Source: a virus. Taken from it: a DNA stretch of 64,000 nt. Below, in pieces: positions 1-10,175 of the stretch. The position numbers and the translations under genes are program-made. Location of the stretch: positions 186,001-250,000 of IMG/VR virus record IMGVR_UViG_3300033571_009404. One strand, written 5' to 3'. Position 1 is the stretch's first letter. Each line of letters opens with the position of its first letter. The notes beneath the pieces are model-generated. The model saw nothing but the letters and a program-made list of their open reading frames with translations, ran no database searches and was not told the DNA's origin.

Positions 1-698
1 GGATAGACTTTTTCCTTGGTCAGCAGACGACCATCGATCGGGGTGTTCGACAGCAGCGTCGGAGCGTAGATACGCAGTGCGCTGTTGTTACCCCAGTCAC
101 CGAAGGACGAGATCTCAGCGTCGTGCAGCGGGTAACGCTTGGACTGAGTACCTGCGGTGGTGTCAACTTGATCACCGTCGATAATGGCGCCCTGACCGAA
201 GGTCGAGTTACCATCTTCATCGAGGGGGATTTCCACGCCGATGAACTTGACCGAGTAACCAGCCACAGTCGGAGTGGCGGTCGATTTGACCGGATCACCG
301 TTGACGTCTTTCTTGATCGAGCCGTCAGAATTGCGCTCGTAGTTGTCCAGGGTAGTAGCCAGGACGTCAGCGTAGATACGCACCGTTGCCGTCTTGGCAT
401 CAGCAGGTTTCAGACGCTTAATGAAGTGCGTGTTGGCTGCAGCCGAAAGCTTGTTGGACAGCACCGTTTGGTGAGTCGCCCACTTTTGGCGCAGGTCAAA
501 CGAGTCGGATCCATAGACCAGATCGCGGGAGTTACCGACGACCGGGCTTGCAATTTCAGGACCTTTCTTCGTGAAGAGATAAACGAAAGGGAAGTGCTGC
601 GGACGCACTTCTGGCTCGTAGGCCGGAGTCACGGTACTGCTATCTTTGGTACCCAGATTCCGTACCATCGGTGCCGCGTTGATAAATGGAGACGACAT
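1..698 (-). CDS. Probable tail sheath protein, N-terminal part (cut by window edge)
   Basis: An open frame runs on the minus strand from an ATG at 698 to the window edge, giving about 232 residues with no stop. An AGGA ribosome site lies about 8 bases upstream of the ATG. The protein begins MSSPFINAAPMVRNLG and contains a segment PEVRPQHFPFVYLFTKKGP, followed by a domain rich in short beta strands with the phrase LSNTPIDGRLL. In phiKZ-like phages the sheath, a contractile tube around the tail, is encoded a few genes from the large terminase, as here (terminase at 6202). Codon use is biased like other abundant proteins in the window. The sheath call rests on overall look and position, not on a diagnostic motif; another abundant virion protein is possible. 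Confidence 0.5.
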   Translation of the reverse strand, partial: MSSPFINAAPMVRNLGTKDSSTVTPAYEPEVRPQHFPFVYLFTKKGPEIASPVVGNSRDLVYGSDSFDLRQKWATHQTVLSNKLSAAANTHFIKRLKPADAKTATVRIYADVLATTLDNYERNSDGSIKKDVNGDPVKSTATPTVAGYSVKFIGVEIPLDEDGNSTFGQGAIIDGDQVDTTAGTQSKRYPLHDAEISSFGDWGNNSALRIYAPTLLSNTPIDGRLLTKEKVY

Positions 699-874
699 AT
701 CTGTATCCTGACGATGAATGGTATGGTTTCAGAACGATGCCTTGCATCATATTAATTCTAAAATTACTACGGTGCACGAATCATTTGATGATCGTTAATA
801 ATAGGAATTGGTCCTACTATAGAACATAGAATGACCCTTATATCCTACCGTAGTAATCTCAATTAGGACTTGCC
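699..874. promoter_or_regulatory. Divergent intergenic region between virion genes
   Basis: This AT-rich gap separates the minus-strand sheath-like gene from the plus-strand gene at 875, so it should hold two outward promoters. A TATATCCTAC stretch near 839-848 resembles the TATAT-type element seen elsewhere in this window upstream of units, but the match is loose. No hairpin or small gene is evident. Confidence 0.35.
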
Positions 875-1804
875 ATGTCGATTTTCAAAACTGCGTATGA
901 CACCACTGCCTGCAAAGACATGCAGATTGAAAAGATCCGTAATGGGATCTTGGAAGCTAAAGCACAGTACGAGCTGTATGACGGTGAACTGCCAAACACT
1001 TACCTCGTGAAGAAGAACCGCAATGCGATTGCGACGCTCCCATCTTTCGCACATCCCATGGCGGTACACTTCCGTGGTGATGACAAGGACAGCCTCGTCG
1101 CAGACATTCGGGATCTGGTACGACAGGATCCCCAGACTGCTGACTATAAAATAGTTGAGTCTTCGGACCACACTCTGGCTCTGGCACGCTTGGCATTGAA
1201 TGCCATCTGGTTAACTGAGACGGGCGTTTACGCTTTACGCGACATGCCGATTCTGGCTACTCAGGTGTATGCAGCCTGGGTTTCGCAAACCGTGGGTAAC
1301 CGTCTGGGCTTAGATCCCGGTGAACGTCTGAAGATGGCGATGTACGCTGCTTACTTCTACTCGACGCTGTTTATCGAGAAGAACAAGGAGATGACTTCGC
1401 GTGATACTCTGAAGTTCACCAACGCTTTAACCCAAGCCACCAAATGCTCGTCCAACGATGCCATGGCATTCATCGATGAAGTATCGCAACACCAGATCAA
1501 TAACCTGCATGACTTCTGCCGGATGGCTGAACCCATTGTAGGTACTGTTCGTCTGCGTGAAATGAATGCAGGCTGGTTGATCTCAGTGGTCGGTGGTACC
1601 TGGTGGGGCGCTAATGCTCGTGAACTGACTGCAGTGGCATTGGAACATCCGCCGACTTGGGTGGCTCTGTTGATGATGGCAGTTGGTGCGAAGAAGTACA
1701 AGAACGCCCTGCTGTCGAAGATCGCTGAAGTCTGGGCAAAGGGTCAGTCTGGTACCAACTATATCCATAGCGTGCAGTCCCTGACCAAGACCAGCATCTC
1801 TTAA
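875..1804 (+). CDS. Conserved virion-associated protein, unrecognised
   Basis: A 309 aa protein starting at ATG 875, with TTAGGA 8 to 9 bases upstream. It is the first gene of a tight four-gene run that ends with the large terminase. It is mostly helical, with hydrophobic helices around residues 215-260 (WLISVVGGTWWGA and WVALLMMAVGA), but no signal peptide. In phiKZ the genes just before the sheath and next to the terminase encode virion proteins, so a tail or head-tail structural or assembly role is inferred from position. No catalytic motif is visible. Confidence 0.55.
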   Translation: MSIFKTAYDTTACKDMQIEKIRNGILEAKAQYELYDGELPNTYLVKKNRNAIATLPSFAHPMAVHFRGDDKDSLVADIRDLVRQDPQTADYKIVESSDHTLALARLALNAIWLTETGVYALRDMPILATQVYAAWVSQTVGNRLGLDPGERLKMAMYAAYFYSTLFIEKNKEMTSRDTLKFTNALTQATKCSSNDAMAFIDEVSQHQINNLHDFCRMAEPIVGTVRLREMNAGWLISVVGGTWWGANARELTAVALEHPPTWVALLMMAVGAKKYKNALLSKIAEVWAKGQSGTNYIHSVQSLTKTSIS

Positions 1805-1821
1805 TTGAATTAGGAACGTTC

Positions 1822-4413
1822 ATGACTACCTACAACTATCTGGAAGATCATGCTCGTAAAAACGTCTGGGTCGATCCAGCTGAAGATAAACAGGCCATCG
1901 TTAAGCCTTACAAGTTGACTGGTTATCGTGGTGTCTTGAACTCCCTTAAGATTCAATGGACCACGGTTTCCATGCCGACTAAGGGCGAGCGTTACCATGT
2001 CTATCAGATCGGTCAGGAGTATCCGGAACTGTTGGGGTTCTTCCCCTATAAACAGACCTGGACGAAGATCTCAGACGTGTGCGAGCAAATGAAGATGATC
2101 GTGGATTTGTATTCCACGGCAGGCATTCAGCTTCCTCGTACCTTCAGCTATTATCAGGTGATGGAAAACAAAAACCTGATCATCGCTGTTAAGGAACAAA
2201 CTGGTATTCTGTTTAGTCAGGATACCGAGGACCTGTACATGCGGGTCTATAGCAATGCCTTCTTCGGTAGTAAACGTAGCGATACGTCTGTTGTAGCCAA
2301 CACGGTTCGTGTACATGGCGGTCTGATGGTAACGAATGCTGATATCTTGGCGTTACAGTCCAAGTTCAATAGCTACGCCAGTGGTCCTGGTGTGGCTTAT
2401 GCATTTGTCAATGGCTTTAAGGTTTCTGGCATTGACATGATTACCACCAAGATCGGAGACATCGCTGAAGTTGTCTACGACGCATCCATCTACGCCGTAA
2501 AGGAATGGCAGATTAAAGACCTGCCTACCTTCTTGTCGTCGTTGGATCAGAAACTGAAGTACATGCTGCACTACCCTGGTGCTGGTGAACTCAATATCGA
2601 TTATCAATCGGACATTGATCTGTTCATCTACGCTAAAGACGCCAACGGACGTCACAAGGGTGTGTGGTATAACAAGAACAACACCATCACTGGTGACGCA
2701 ATGCGTAATCTGACACATCGGGATTATTCGATTCCAGTGCAGTATGTGTTGGCTTATGCGGACAGTCGTCCTGAATGGACTCAGCCACAAGAGCTTTACG
2801 TCGCTGCGCACATTCGACACAGTGATGATCCGCGTGCACTGGTCTACAACGCTAACCGCATCCATGAACTGTACAAGTTGACCGATGAGGAAATCGTAGG
2901 TGCTATCACCGGTATTGACTCAACGGTTGATGTCTGGAAAGCAGATGCGCTGGAGTCTTGTGGTTATACCGAACTCATGCGACAAACCTTACTGGGCGTT
3001 ACTTCCCAGTTGGTAGAGAGCGCATACGGCTATAACTCCATCTCGAAGATCTTGGCCGACACACCGAGCTTTACGCAATTGAACTCTGGGCAGAAGATGT
3101 TTACTCTGCCCTACGGTTTGATGTATCGTGCGGTGGGTTATGAGTACGATGTGAATGGCAAGCTCTTGACGTATGCGTCCCACGTCGAAGGTGAAACCTA
3201 CACTGCTCGTAACTTCAATGCTACATTGGTGGAGATGATTGTCGGTAACTACGACACGCTCTTAGATGAGGTTTATGGTGACAAGACGGTTACCTTAGAT
3301 CCCAACGCCAACTATCGCATGTACACCTGCCCTATCCAGAACGGTATTCCAACCAACGTCTGGACAGATGTCACCGGTAGTGCTAAGTACGCCATCGTCA
3401 ATAACAAGTTGACCTGGTTGACCAATAGCGCTAACGAGTACACGCTGGTACGTAGTGACAAGACCTTCTTGGGATATTCCTTAGACTTGCACACCAACAA
3501 CGGCAGTCTTGAGTTTAGCTTGACTCACCAGATGTACCGCAACAACACCATCAGTAACTGGGTGATGCAAATCCCCATGGGTGAACTGACGCTGTGGTTA
3601 AACGGTAAATCACTGATCGAAGGAATTGACTACATCGTTAAATTCCCGCGCATCATGGTGATCAACAAGGAATACCTGATTAATCCGGACAGCGCTACTC
3701 AGCACATCGATGTACGGTTTACTGGTTTCTGCCAGTCTGACCTGACTCGTACTCCGCAAGCCGAATCTGGTTTTGTGATCAATGGTCTGCTGTCTAAGAA
3801 CGGGCGTTTCAACATCCGTGACGATAAGGTGCTGCGCATTGTAGTACGTGGAGCGTTAAAGGATCGTAGTCAGTTGAAGTTTAGTGAAAGTGATTCGGGT
3901 GTTTCCGTCGATGCATTAAACGGTTCTCCCTACCAGATCACTGACATCATTCCTGCATTCCGTGGTTTGACTGAAAAGACGAACTATGAATTAAGGGAAC
4001 CTGCTTTAGTCATCGATAAAGAAATCGAAGACTACCTGACTGCTCGTATTCCTGAACCGCCGAATATCATTCCTAACCCGATCCCTTCCCTGTACCAACT
4101 GTACAGTCCGTTTACCAGTCGGATCATCTCTGACTTGAAGAACGGGTATTTGGAAGACGATCGGATCATCGGTAAGCAATACTCCGATGATGTGGTGCGT
4201 GACATCTGCGCGCCCTATGAAAGCTATTTGGCTTACGACCCGACTCAGGATGACAACTATCCGGATGAGAACTTCACCATCATTCACCCCACGAATTTCT
4301 ACGTGACGGTGGAACTGCAAGCCTTCATGTATGTGTTTATGAAGCGTGTGGTGAAGCTCTATACCAAGGATCGTGTTGACTTGTCCCACTTCGTCCAAAT
4401 CTCTGCAACCTAA
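1822..4413 (+). CDS. Large virion structural protein, probably tail/baseplate-associated
   Basis: An 863 aa protein beginning 17 bases after the previous stop, with TTAGGA before the ATG. It lacks signal peptide and membrane segments. The chain is rich in Tyr, Asn and Thr with many short strands, the composition usual for tail, baseplate or neck proteins. The final 80 residues contain Asp/Tyr-rich stretches (YLAYDPTQDDNYPDENF) and a helix. It lies between two other virion-type genes and shares their operon. Structural role is inferred from composition and neighbourhood; I recognise no enzymatic motif and cannot give a phiKZ gene equivalent with certainty. Confidence 0.55.
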   Translation: MTTYNYLEDHARKNVWVDPAEDKQAIVKPYKLTGYRGVLNSLKIQWTTVSMPTKGERYHVYQIGQEYPELLGFFPYKQTWTKISDVCEQMKMIVDLYSTAGIQLPRTFSYYQVMENKNLIIAVKEQTGILFSQDTEDLYMRVYSNAFFGSKRSDTSVVANTVRVHGGLMVTNADILALQSKFNSYASGPGVAYAFVNGFKVSGIDMITTKIGDIAEVVYDASIYAVKEWQIKDLPTFLSSLDQKLKYMLHYPGAGELNIDYQSDIDLFIYAKDANGRHKGVWYNKNNTITGDAMRNLTHRDYSIPVQYVLAYADSRPEWTQPQELYVAAHIRHSDDPRALVYNANRIHELYKLTDEEIVGAITGIDSTVDVWKADALESCGYTELMRQTLLGVTSQLVESAYGYNSISKILADTPSFTQLNSGQKMFTLPYGLMYRAVGYEYDVNGKLLTYASHVEGETYTARNFNATLVEMIVGNYDTLLDEVYGDKTVTLDPNANYRMYTCPIQNGIPTNVWTDVTGSAKYAIVNNKLTWLTNSANEYTLVRSDKTFLGYSLDLHTNNGSLEFSLTHQMYRNNTISNWVMQIPMGELTLWLNGKSLIEGIDYIVKFPRIMVINKEYLINPDSATQHIDVRFTGFCQSDLTRTPQAESGFVINGLLSKNGRFNIRDDKVLRIVVRGALKDRSQLKFSESDSGVSVDALNGSPYQITDIIPAFRGLTEKTNYELREPALVIDKEIEDYLTARIPEPPNIIPNPIPSLYQLYSPFTSRIISDLKNGYLEDDRIIGKQYSDDVVRDICAPYESYLAYDPTQDDNYPDENFTIIHPTNFYVTVELQAFMYVFMKRVVKLYTKDRVDLSHFVQISAT

Positions 4414-4431
4414 AAACTGGAGCAATTATTC

Positions 4432-6111
4432 ATGGCCAACGGAATTACCGGTCTTGACGGCAAATCGCCAGTCTACGAACCAGATCGGAAATGGTCGATC
4501 TGGGAATACAATGAGATCTACTTTGACGGTGGCAATGGGGATAAGAAGTACGTCCCCAATGTCAACGACCTAGTAGTCAACGTCGCTTTGCGCGAGTTCT
4601 GGTATGTTGTCAGTGTGGATGAAACTACACTGAACCCGACTCTGAAACCATGGTCGGCAATGCCCAGTACTGAACTCGACGATATCGACCTGCTCTTGGG
4701 TCCTGACCCGTCGTACTCGCGTGATACCTATCGTGCTTACATCAACACTGCTGTGCTGCCGTACTCGGTGGTGTTGGATGCACGTCTGTACATCAAGGCA
4801 CAAAACGCCACCAAGATCAAGGTCTTCTACAAGAACAAGACCACTGGTAACGAAGAAGTCATCTCGGCTTTCTACGACACCATGGGTAACTTGCTTGGAC
4901 AAGAAGTCCCTCTGGAACTGGTGGCCATGCCTAACGGTCAGAACTACTCGATCAAGCGTCCTCGTACCTTCTACACCAGCCGCAACATCCCATCGGGTGA
5001 AGTACTGACTGTGGTAGCTTACGACGATGAAGATCAGCCGTGCTCGAAGTCTGAAGTCATGGTTGAACAAACTGCAGCGATTCCGGCGCAGGACACTTCT
5101 CTGAAGTACATCCTCGGTATCTCGCTGGAGTCGCCGTTCCTGTCGGAGTCGGATCCATCTGTCATTGAAGTACCGATGAACGTACTGGTGAATAACCTGT
5201 CGTTAATTGGTGTGGTCAATTACAGTAACGGTGACAAACTGCGACTGCCGGTTGACGGTACGAAGTTCAGTATCGCAGGCATTCAAGACCAAGGCTATGT
5301 GGCTACAGTGATTGGTCAAGAATTCCCAATCGTACTGACCTACACTCTGTCTGAAGGTGAAGTCGCTTACGGTATGTCCGTGGGTGAGAACTACGCCTAT
5401 TCGGAAGAGTACAAGGGACGCACGGTAGCTACCGATGGTGTTTACACACCTAAGCTGTATTGCGCGCCTGTCTGGATCGATGAAGTCAACGGCTATCGTC
5501 TGGAGTGGTATCTGTACAACTTGGATCGCGACATTTCGATTCAAGTCACTCCTTACGTGCGTCTGTCGTCGGCTGGCAATAGCTTTAACCCGGTGGGTTA
5601 TGGTAGCCGTCAGACGTTGGTTGCTACGGTCAATCTGAAGGAAGTCAATGGTACCTACAAGGCCATGAACTTTGTTCAGACTGTTGACGTGACTCTTCTG
5701 GGACCTGGTACCCTGCGTACCACCAACTGGACGATCGGTTACTCGCCTAACCAGAACCCGCCATTCGGTCGTGAGAACTACGCTAGCGCGTCGCTCATTA
5801 ACCAGAATCTCTCGAAGGTCAAACTCGACATGGGTGAGACTGACGTGACGAACTGGTTGAACCGACTGTACTACGAATCGCTGCCGCTGTACGACCCGCT
5901 GCGTGAGATTAAGGCCCCGCTGCCTAACTTCTTCTCGCTTACGGTCAATGGTCAGGAAGAACCCTTCCCGATCGATCAGTGGAATTCGGAGTTACAGCTC
6001 AATGGTAGTTTGGTCAACAACGACACATTGATGATCAAGTTCTACAAGGAAATTGACCAGGGCCGTCTGGAACTGGCAATGTGTGGTGTGCCGATTTATC
6101 AGGCTGGCTAA
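4432..6111 (+). CDS. Virion structural protein, beta-rich
   Basis: A 559 aa protein starting at ATG 4432, 18 bases after the previous stop (ACTGGAGCAATT upstream supplies GGAG). The sequence is strongly beta-strand-like with repeated Thr/Val/Gly strands and Tyr/Asn loops, typical of tail fibre, baseplate or decoration proteins. It closes the structural run and is followed by a hairpin and then the terminase. Codon use leans to GC-rich codons, suggesting abundant synthesis late in infection. The exact role is not recognisable. Confidence 0.55.
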   Translation: MANGITGLDGKSPVYEPDRKWSIWEYNEIYFDGGNGDKKYVPNVNDLVVNVALREFWYVVSVDETTLNPTLKPWSAMPSTELDDIDLLLGPDPSYSRDTYRAYINTAVLPYSVVLDARLYIKAQNATKIKVFYKNKTTGNEEVISAFYDTMGNLLGQEVPLELVAMPNGQNYSIKRPRTFYTSRNIPSGEVLTVVAYDDEDQPCSKSEVMVEQTAAIPAQDTSLKYILGISLESPFLSESDPSVIEVPMNVLVNNLSLIGVVNYSNGDKLRLPVDGTKFSIAGIQDQGYVATVIGQEFPIVLTYTLSEGEVAYGMSVGENYAYSEEYKGRTVATDGVYTPKLYCAPVWIDEVNGYRLEWYLYNLDRDISIQVTPYVRLSSAGNSFNPVGYGSRQTLVATVNLKEVNGTYKAMNFVQTVDVTLLGPGTLRTTNWTIGYSPNQNPPFGRENYASASLINQNLSKVKLDMGETDVTNWLNRLYYESLPLYDPLREIKAPLPNFFSLTVNGQEEPFPIDQWNSELQLNGSLVNNDTLMIKFYKEIDQGRLELAMCGVPIYQAG

Positions 6112-6121
6112 CTAGACACTC

Positions 6122-6172
6122 CTCCCACTACCTTTGGCAAAACCAAGGGTAGTGTGGGGATATGTCTATGAC
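6122..6172 (+). terminator. Imperfect hairpin followed by TCTATGAC tag
   Basis: The arms CCCACTACC and GGTAGTGTGGG, bracketing TTTGG/CCAAG, form an imperfect stem, followed by TATGTCTATGAC at 6161-6172. It sits between the beta-rich virion gene and the terminase gene. The TATGAC tag is the one found behind many hairpins in this window. Confidence 0.5.
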
Positions 6173-6201
6173 CCTCTTAATTGTTGCAGTAAGGAAAACT
6201 C

Positions 6202-8430
6202 ATGATTCTGTTCAAATCGGATTGGAATGATTATCCTACCGCGATGATTCACCGTAATACACGGAATAAATCATTCGTACGGATAGCCCAACTGTATAAA
6301 CACATGGGGATCAAGAACCATTTGTTCCCTCTGGCTTTAATTAACCCTGAGTTAGAATTCGTTGATCCTCATGATGAGGACTTAAGCGATGAGATGAAGG
6401 GTAAGATCATTTTGGAATGTAAGATCAATCCCTGGTACTTCTTCCGAGAAGTTGCACGAGCACCTGTGAAGGGTTCTCGTACTGGCTCACCCATTCGAGC
6501 TAACCGAGGCAACATGGCGTTGTGGTGGAGTTTCTTTAACCACATCTACATCTTCTTAATTCAACCTCGTCAGACTGGCAAGTCCATGAGTACTGACGCG
6601 TTGATGGAATACCTGCTGCTGATTCAGTGCATGAACACCACGATCAGCTTAACCACCGCTTACAACAAACTGCGTGTGGAAAACGTGGCCCGTATTCGAA
6701 ACATGATGGGTTTACTCCCGCCATGGATGTACTTGAAGGGACCGAAGGATCGTGAAAACTTAGAAGAGATCACCGTGACTCTTCTGAAGAACCACTACAT
6801 CACCTCGGTGGCACAAGCATCTGAGAAAGATGCGCACAACTCTGGTCGTGGTTTAACGCAAGCTATTGCGCAGTTCGATGAATCCCCATTCCAGACGCAC
6901 ATTGAAACTGCTATGAAGGCAGCTATTCCTGCTATGGGTGCGGCAATTGACTCGGCACGTGAAAACGGTACTCCCTATGGGATTATCCACACGACAACGG
7001 CTGGTAAGAAGGATGACCGGGATGGTAAGTACATCTACTCCTTGCTGGAGAAGTCGGCACCTTGGTCTGAGCACTTCTTCGATGCTCCGAATGAAAAGGA
7101 ACTGGAAGTCTTGGTGCGTGCTAACAGCCGTGGTAACGTCTTCCGTATTAACGCTACCTTTAGCCATCGTCAGTTAGGCTTTAGTGATGAATGGCTGGCA
7201 GAAAAGTTAGAGCGAGCTGACCAGGAAGGTGAATCGGCTGACCGAGATTACTTCAACATCTGGACATCTGGTAGTGAAACACTGCCGTTCAGTATTGAGA
7301 TTGCTGAAGCGATTCGTCGTAGTCAACGTGATGTGGAATTCCCTGATATCAGTAAGGAAGGCTACATCCTGCGCTGGTACATCCCTGAGTCTCAAGTGGA
7401 ACAACGCATGAAGAGTAGTAAGTTCTTCATCGGTATGGACCCATCTGACGCAGGTGGTAACGATGATATCTCCTTTGTGCTGGTAGACATCTACACAGGT
7501 GATGTGGTCGCAGCTGGTACGTACAACACGATTAACCTAAACAAGTTCACCACTTGGGTAGGTAACTTCATGATCAAGTACGAGAACACGATCTTCTGCC
7601 CTGAAAACCGTAGTCAAGGTCAGAGCATCATCGATGGTATCTTAGCGATGTTTAGTGCTGCAGGTATTGATCCGTTTAAACGTATCTTTAACTGGGTGGT
7701 GAACAATCAACAAGAATACCCTGATCGGTTCCAAGAGATTAAGTCCACACCACCGTTCCGTCGTACGGACAGCTTCTATGCACACTACAAGAAGCAGTTT
7801 GGCTTTGCGACATCGGGTAGTGGTACGACTTCTCGTACTGAACTGTACGGCACTACCTTACGTCGGGCATTGACATTGACTTGCACCAAGATTCATGACC
7901 GCATGTTAATCGAACAGTTCTTAGGCTTAGTGACTAAGAACGGTCGTATTGACCACGCTGACGGTAGTCACGATGACATGGTCATTGGCTGGTTGATGTG
8001 TATGTACGTATTGATCCACGGTAAGAACTTGGGTTACTACGGCATTGACACTAACCGTATCTTGTCGCAAGCCAAGGAAGTCAAAGAGATGTCTCCGATG
8101 GATCACATCCAGCAAATCGAGCAACAACAACATCGCAACCGCATGGCTGAATTAGAAGACCTGTTGGTCAGGGAAGCTGATGAATTCATGGCGATGAAGT
8201 GGGAACAAGAGCTACGCATGATCTCCAGGAAGATTGAATGGGGAGATGATGAGTTCCATTCGATTGAGCAGATGTTGCTTAACATCAAGGAGAAGAAGAA
8301 AAAGTCCAGTGCAAGTCGACGGCTGGAGAGGAACGTGATTGATAATCGTGGTACGGGCTACAATCCGTACGCTATTGTCCAGAACGGTTTCGGTAGTGTA
8401 GTTTCCCACGGAAACTATCGTCGGTATTAA
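6202..8430 (+). CDS. terL: Terminase large subunit (DNA-packaging ATPase/nuclease)
   Basis: A 742 aa protein that powers DNA translocation into the procapsid and cuts the replicated concatemer. The ATPase domain shows Walker A QPRQTGKS at about residues 121-128 and Walker B with catalytic acids, IAQFDES, at about 222-228. The RNase-H-like nuclease domain shows its acids in FIGMDPSDAGGND (about 409-421), PENRSQGQ (about 467) and DGSHDDMVIG (about 587-596). Length agrees with phiKZ-type terminases (over 700 aa). An AAGGA site precedes ATG 6202. The last 100 residues are charged and helical. It ends just before a bidirectional hairpin. The call is secure. Confidence 0.95.
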   Translation: MILFKSDWNDYPTAMIHRNTRNKSFVRIAQLYKHMGIKNHLFPLALINPELEFVDPHDEDLSDEMKGKIILECKINPWYFFREVARAPVKGSRTGSPIRANRGNMALWWSFFNHIYIFLIQPRQTGKSMSTDALMEYLLLIQCMNTTISLTTAYNKLRVENVARIRNMMGLLPPWMYLKGPKDRENLEEITVTLLKNHYITSVAQASEKDAHNSGRGLTQAIAQFDESPFQTHIETAMKAAIPAMGAAIDSARENGTPYGIIHTTTAGKKDDRDGKYIYSLLEKSAPWSEHFFDAPNEKELEVLVRANSRGNVFRINATFSHRQLGFSDEWLAEKLERADQEGESADRDYFNIWTSGSETLPFSIEIAEAIRRSQRDVEFPDISKEGYILRWYIPESQVEQRMKSSKFFIGMDPSDAGGNDDISFVLVDIYTGDVVAAGTYNTINLNKFTTWVGNFMIKYENTIFCPENRSQGQSIIDGILAMFSAAGIDPFKRIFNWVVNNQQEYPDRFQEIKSTPPFRRTDSFYAHYKKQFGFATSGSGTTSRTELYGTTLRRALTLTCTKIHDRMLIEQFLGLVTKNGRIDHADGSHDDMVIGWLMCMYVLIHGKNLGYYGIDTNRILSQAKEVKEMSPMDHIQQIEQQQHRNRMAELEDLLVREADEFMAMKWEQELRMISRKIEWGDDEFHSIEQMLLNIKEKKKKSSASRRLERNVIDNRGTGYNPYAIVQNGFGSVVSHGNYRRY

Positions 8431-8435
8431 TGACG

Positions 8436-8475
8436 GTCATAAAGCCCCACCCTTTCGGGTGGGGTCTATGACGTC
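8436..8475. terminator. Bidirectional terminator between convergent genes
   Basis: A GC-rich stem CCCCACCC/GGGTGGGG (8445-8452 with 8457-8464, loop TTTC) is flanked on the left by GTCATAAAG and on the right by TCTATGACGTC, so each strand reads hairpin then T(T/C)TATGAC. It lies 5 bases after the terminase stop and 3 bases before the stop of the convergent gene at 8478. Confidence 0.8.
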
Positions 8476-8477
8476 TG

Positions 8478-8894
8478 TCATGAAAGACTACCTAGTTGCA
8501 GATTCTCTAAGCGCGTGATGAGTACATCCAAGTATTCCTTAATCGCCTCTGACCTGGAGATACTGCTAGACCAGATAAACCGTTGACGTTGGTAAGGAAC
8601 ACATACATCGAACTCGCAGACTTCGCGTAGAGCCGTTGGAGCATCGGGACTGACAACACCATACAACCGATAACTAATCACATCCTCTGTTGGAATGAAC
8701 CACTTGTCGTACTTCCGACGATTGTGTTCCAGTTTACAAAAGATACGGATTTCATAACCTGACACGGAGTAAGCGGTTAGATCTTCTTCTAGGCTTGGCT
8801 TAGAATGTACTCTTTGCAGAGTAGCATGTCCTTTAAGACTACCAAGATAGCTTAGGATCCAACTGGCGATCCGTTGATACAAACCAGCTATCAT
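8478..8894 (-). CDS. Unrecognised small protein with hydrophobic N-terminus
   Basis: A 138 aa minus-strand protein. Its first 20 residues (MIAGLYQRIASWILSYLGSL) form an amphipathic to hydrophobic helix that could touch membrane, but it is not a classic signal peptide. The rest is a mixed alpha/beta domain with many Arg, Tyr and Ser. An AGGTGAGTTATC ribosome site precedes the ATG. It follows, in the same direction, the gene starting at 10175, with a 42-base gap, so the two are probably co-transcribed and end at the bidirectional terminator. Function unknown. Confidence 0.6.
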   Translation of the reverse strand: MIAGLYQRIASWILSYLGSLKGHATLQRVHSKPSLEEDLTAYSVSGYEIRIFCKLEHNRRKYDKWFIPTEDVISYRLYGVVSPDAPTALREVCEFDVCVPYQRQRFIWSSSISRSEAIKEYLDVLITRLENLQLGSLS

Positions 8895-8936
8895 GATAAC
8901 TCACCTATGAAAATGATCTCATGATTAGAATGGTTG

Positions 8937-10175
8937 TTACGAGGAATAGTACCTCATCGTGTAGGACCGCAGCACGATGTACAGTAACACACCTGTACGA
9001 ATAGCAGCAATAACGCTAGAGTTTTTGATGTTCGTAGCTTTCCTTACAAGTAGTTCAGTGTCTTCGCGAAGCTTGGACAACCCCACGTCAGTACTGCGGC
9101 TACTCATGTAACCACCCTTAAGAGTCGTCAACATTGAAGTATAGTCAGTCTTGCTGTGGATAGCCTCCCTATGTTTGGACAGATACTCAATGGAGTGCAC
9201 AATTGTTTCTAAGAGCACCCTATCGATAATCTCAGCCCCACGCTGACGGTAGTTATTGCTCATCCATTCTAATGTTTCCTCAAAACCATGTTGCGGCATG
9301 GTATTGGAGATATTAGTGATGATTTTCACCAACTCGACACGGATGAAAGAGTTACGATCAGAGATGACGCCGGAGATGTACCGGTAGTATTCTCCAGCCG
9401 ATTTCTTTTTGTCCTTTAAGATCTGTTCACCGTCATGTTCTACGATGAGAGAGGTGGCGATGATCCGGTTGCCGGAATCACGTACACGGAGATACTCGCT
9501 GTACATGAGGCGCAGCATAGCTCGTATGCGACCTTGGACGTCGTTTAACATCTCGACGATCTTACGGTCGTCGCCACCTGTCTGCACCACTTTCCAGTGA
9601 ATGCTTTGGGAACTGATAATCTCCCTTGCCCGATAAAGGAACAGAGCATGCCAGTTACCCGTCTTCTTGATGAGGAACTTACCGGACAGGGTGCTGTTCA
9701 TGGCCTCCGCAATCGATCTTTGACCAGGGTACTTGAAGTACCGGTAATAGCGACTGGTAAAGAACTTGTATTGCAGGATCTGCATGACCGCGATCATCCC
9801 TGCTTCTTTTTGTTGTGGGTGAAGATCCTTAGAAGTAAAGATCTTGTTAACCAGCCAAACGCATGACAAGTTAAATGTGTCCGAAGACACCACCCAGTCT
9901 TTATTGACCGTAGGCAACGCGAGCAAGCGCTCAGTCAGGTAGACCTCATCATTATCGATGATCTCGTTAAACCAGCGGTCACGTTCATTGTCTGTCCAAC
10001 GCACGACGTTCACACCAAAGAGGTTTCCCCCAAAGAATGCAATGTGTTCGTCGTTCTTGTTGACAAACTGTTGTTCAAAGAGTGTGATGTCTTTGATAAG
10101 TTTGGGACCAATTACTAGATCAGCACAGACTTCATCAAACACACCCTTGACTGATAAATCTAGTCGTTGGTCCAT
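8937..10175 (-). CDS. Unrecognised 412 aa helical protein, possible C-terminal anchor
   Basis: A 412 aa minus-strand gene, first of a two-gene unit. It is predominantly helical and rich in Arg and Tyr. A hydrophobic segment close to the C-terminus (SVIAAIRTGVLLYIVLRS) could be a membrane or interaction helix; there is no N-terminal signal. AGGTTTTCC precedes the ATG at 10175. The unit stands opposite the gene at 10338 across a 160-base AT-rich gap. It does not resemble a family I can name. Membrane association is only an inference from the C-terminal segment. Confidence 0.6.
   Translation of the reverse strand: MDQRLDLSVKGVFDEVCADLVIGPKLIKDITLFEQQFVNKNDEHIAFFGGNLFGVNVVRWTDNERDRWFNEIIDNDEVYLTERLLALPTVNKDWVVSSDTFNLSCVWLVNKIFTSKDLHPQQKEAGMIAVMQILQYKFFTSRYYRYFKYPGQRSIAEAMNSTLSGKFLIKKTGNWHALFLYRAREIISSQSIHWKVVQTGGDDRKIVEMLNDVQGRIRAMLRLMYSEYLRVRDSGNRIIATSLIVEHDGEQILKDKKKSAGEYYRYISGVISDRNSFIRVELVKIITNISNTMPQHGFEETLEWMSNNYRQRGAEIIDRVLLETIVHSIEYLSKHREAIHSKTDYTSMLTTLKGGYMSSRSTDVGLSKLREDTELLVRKATNIKNSSVIAAIRTGVLLYIVLRSYTMRYYSS

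Noticed and set aside
123-755. 210-codon plus-strand ORF at the left edge
   Set aside because: It lies opposite the sheath-like gene, whose frame, start site and codon use are far better.
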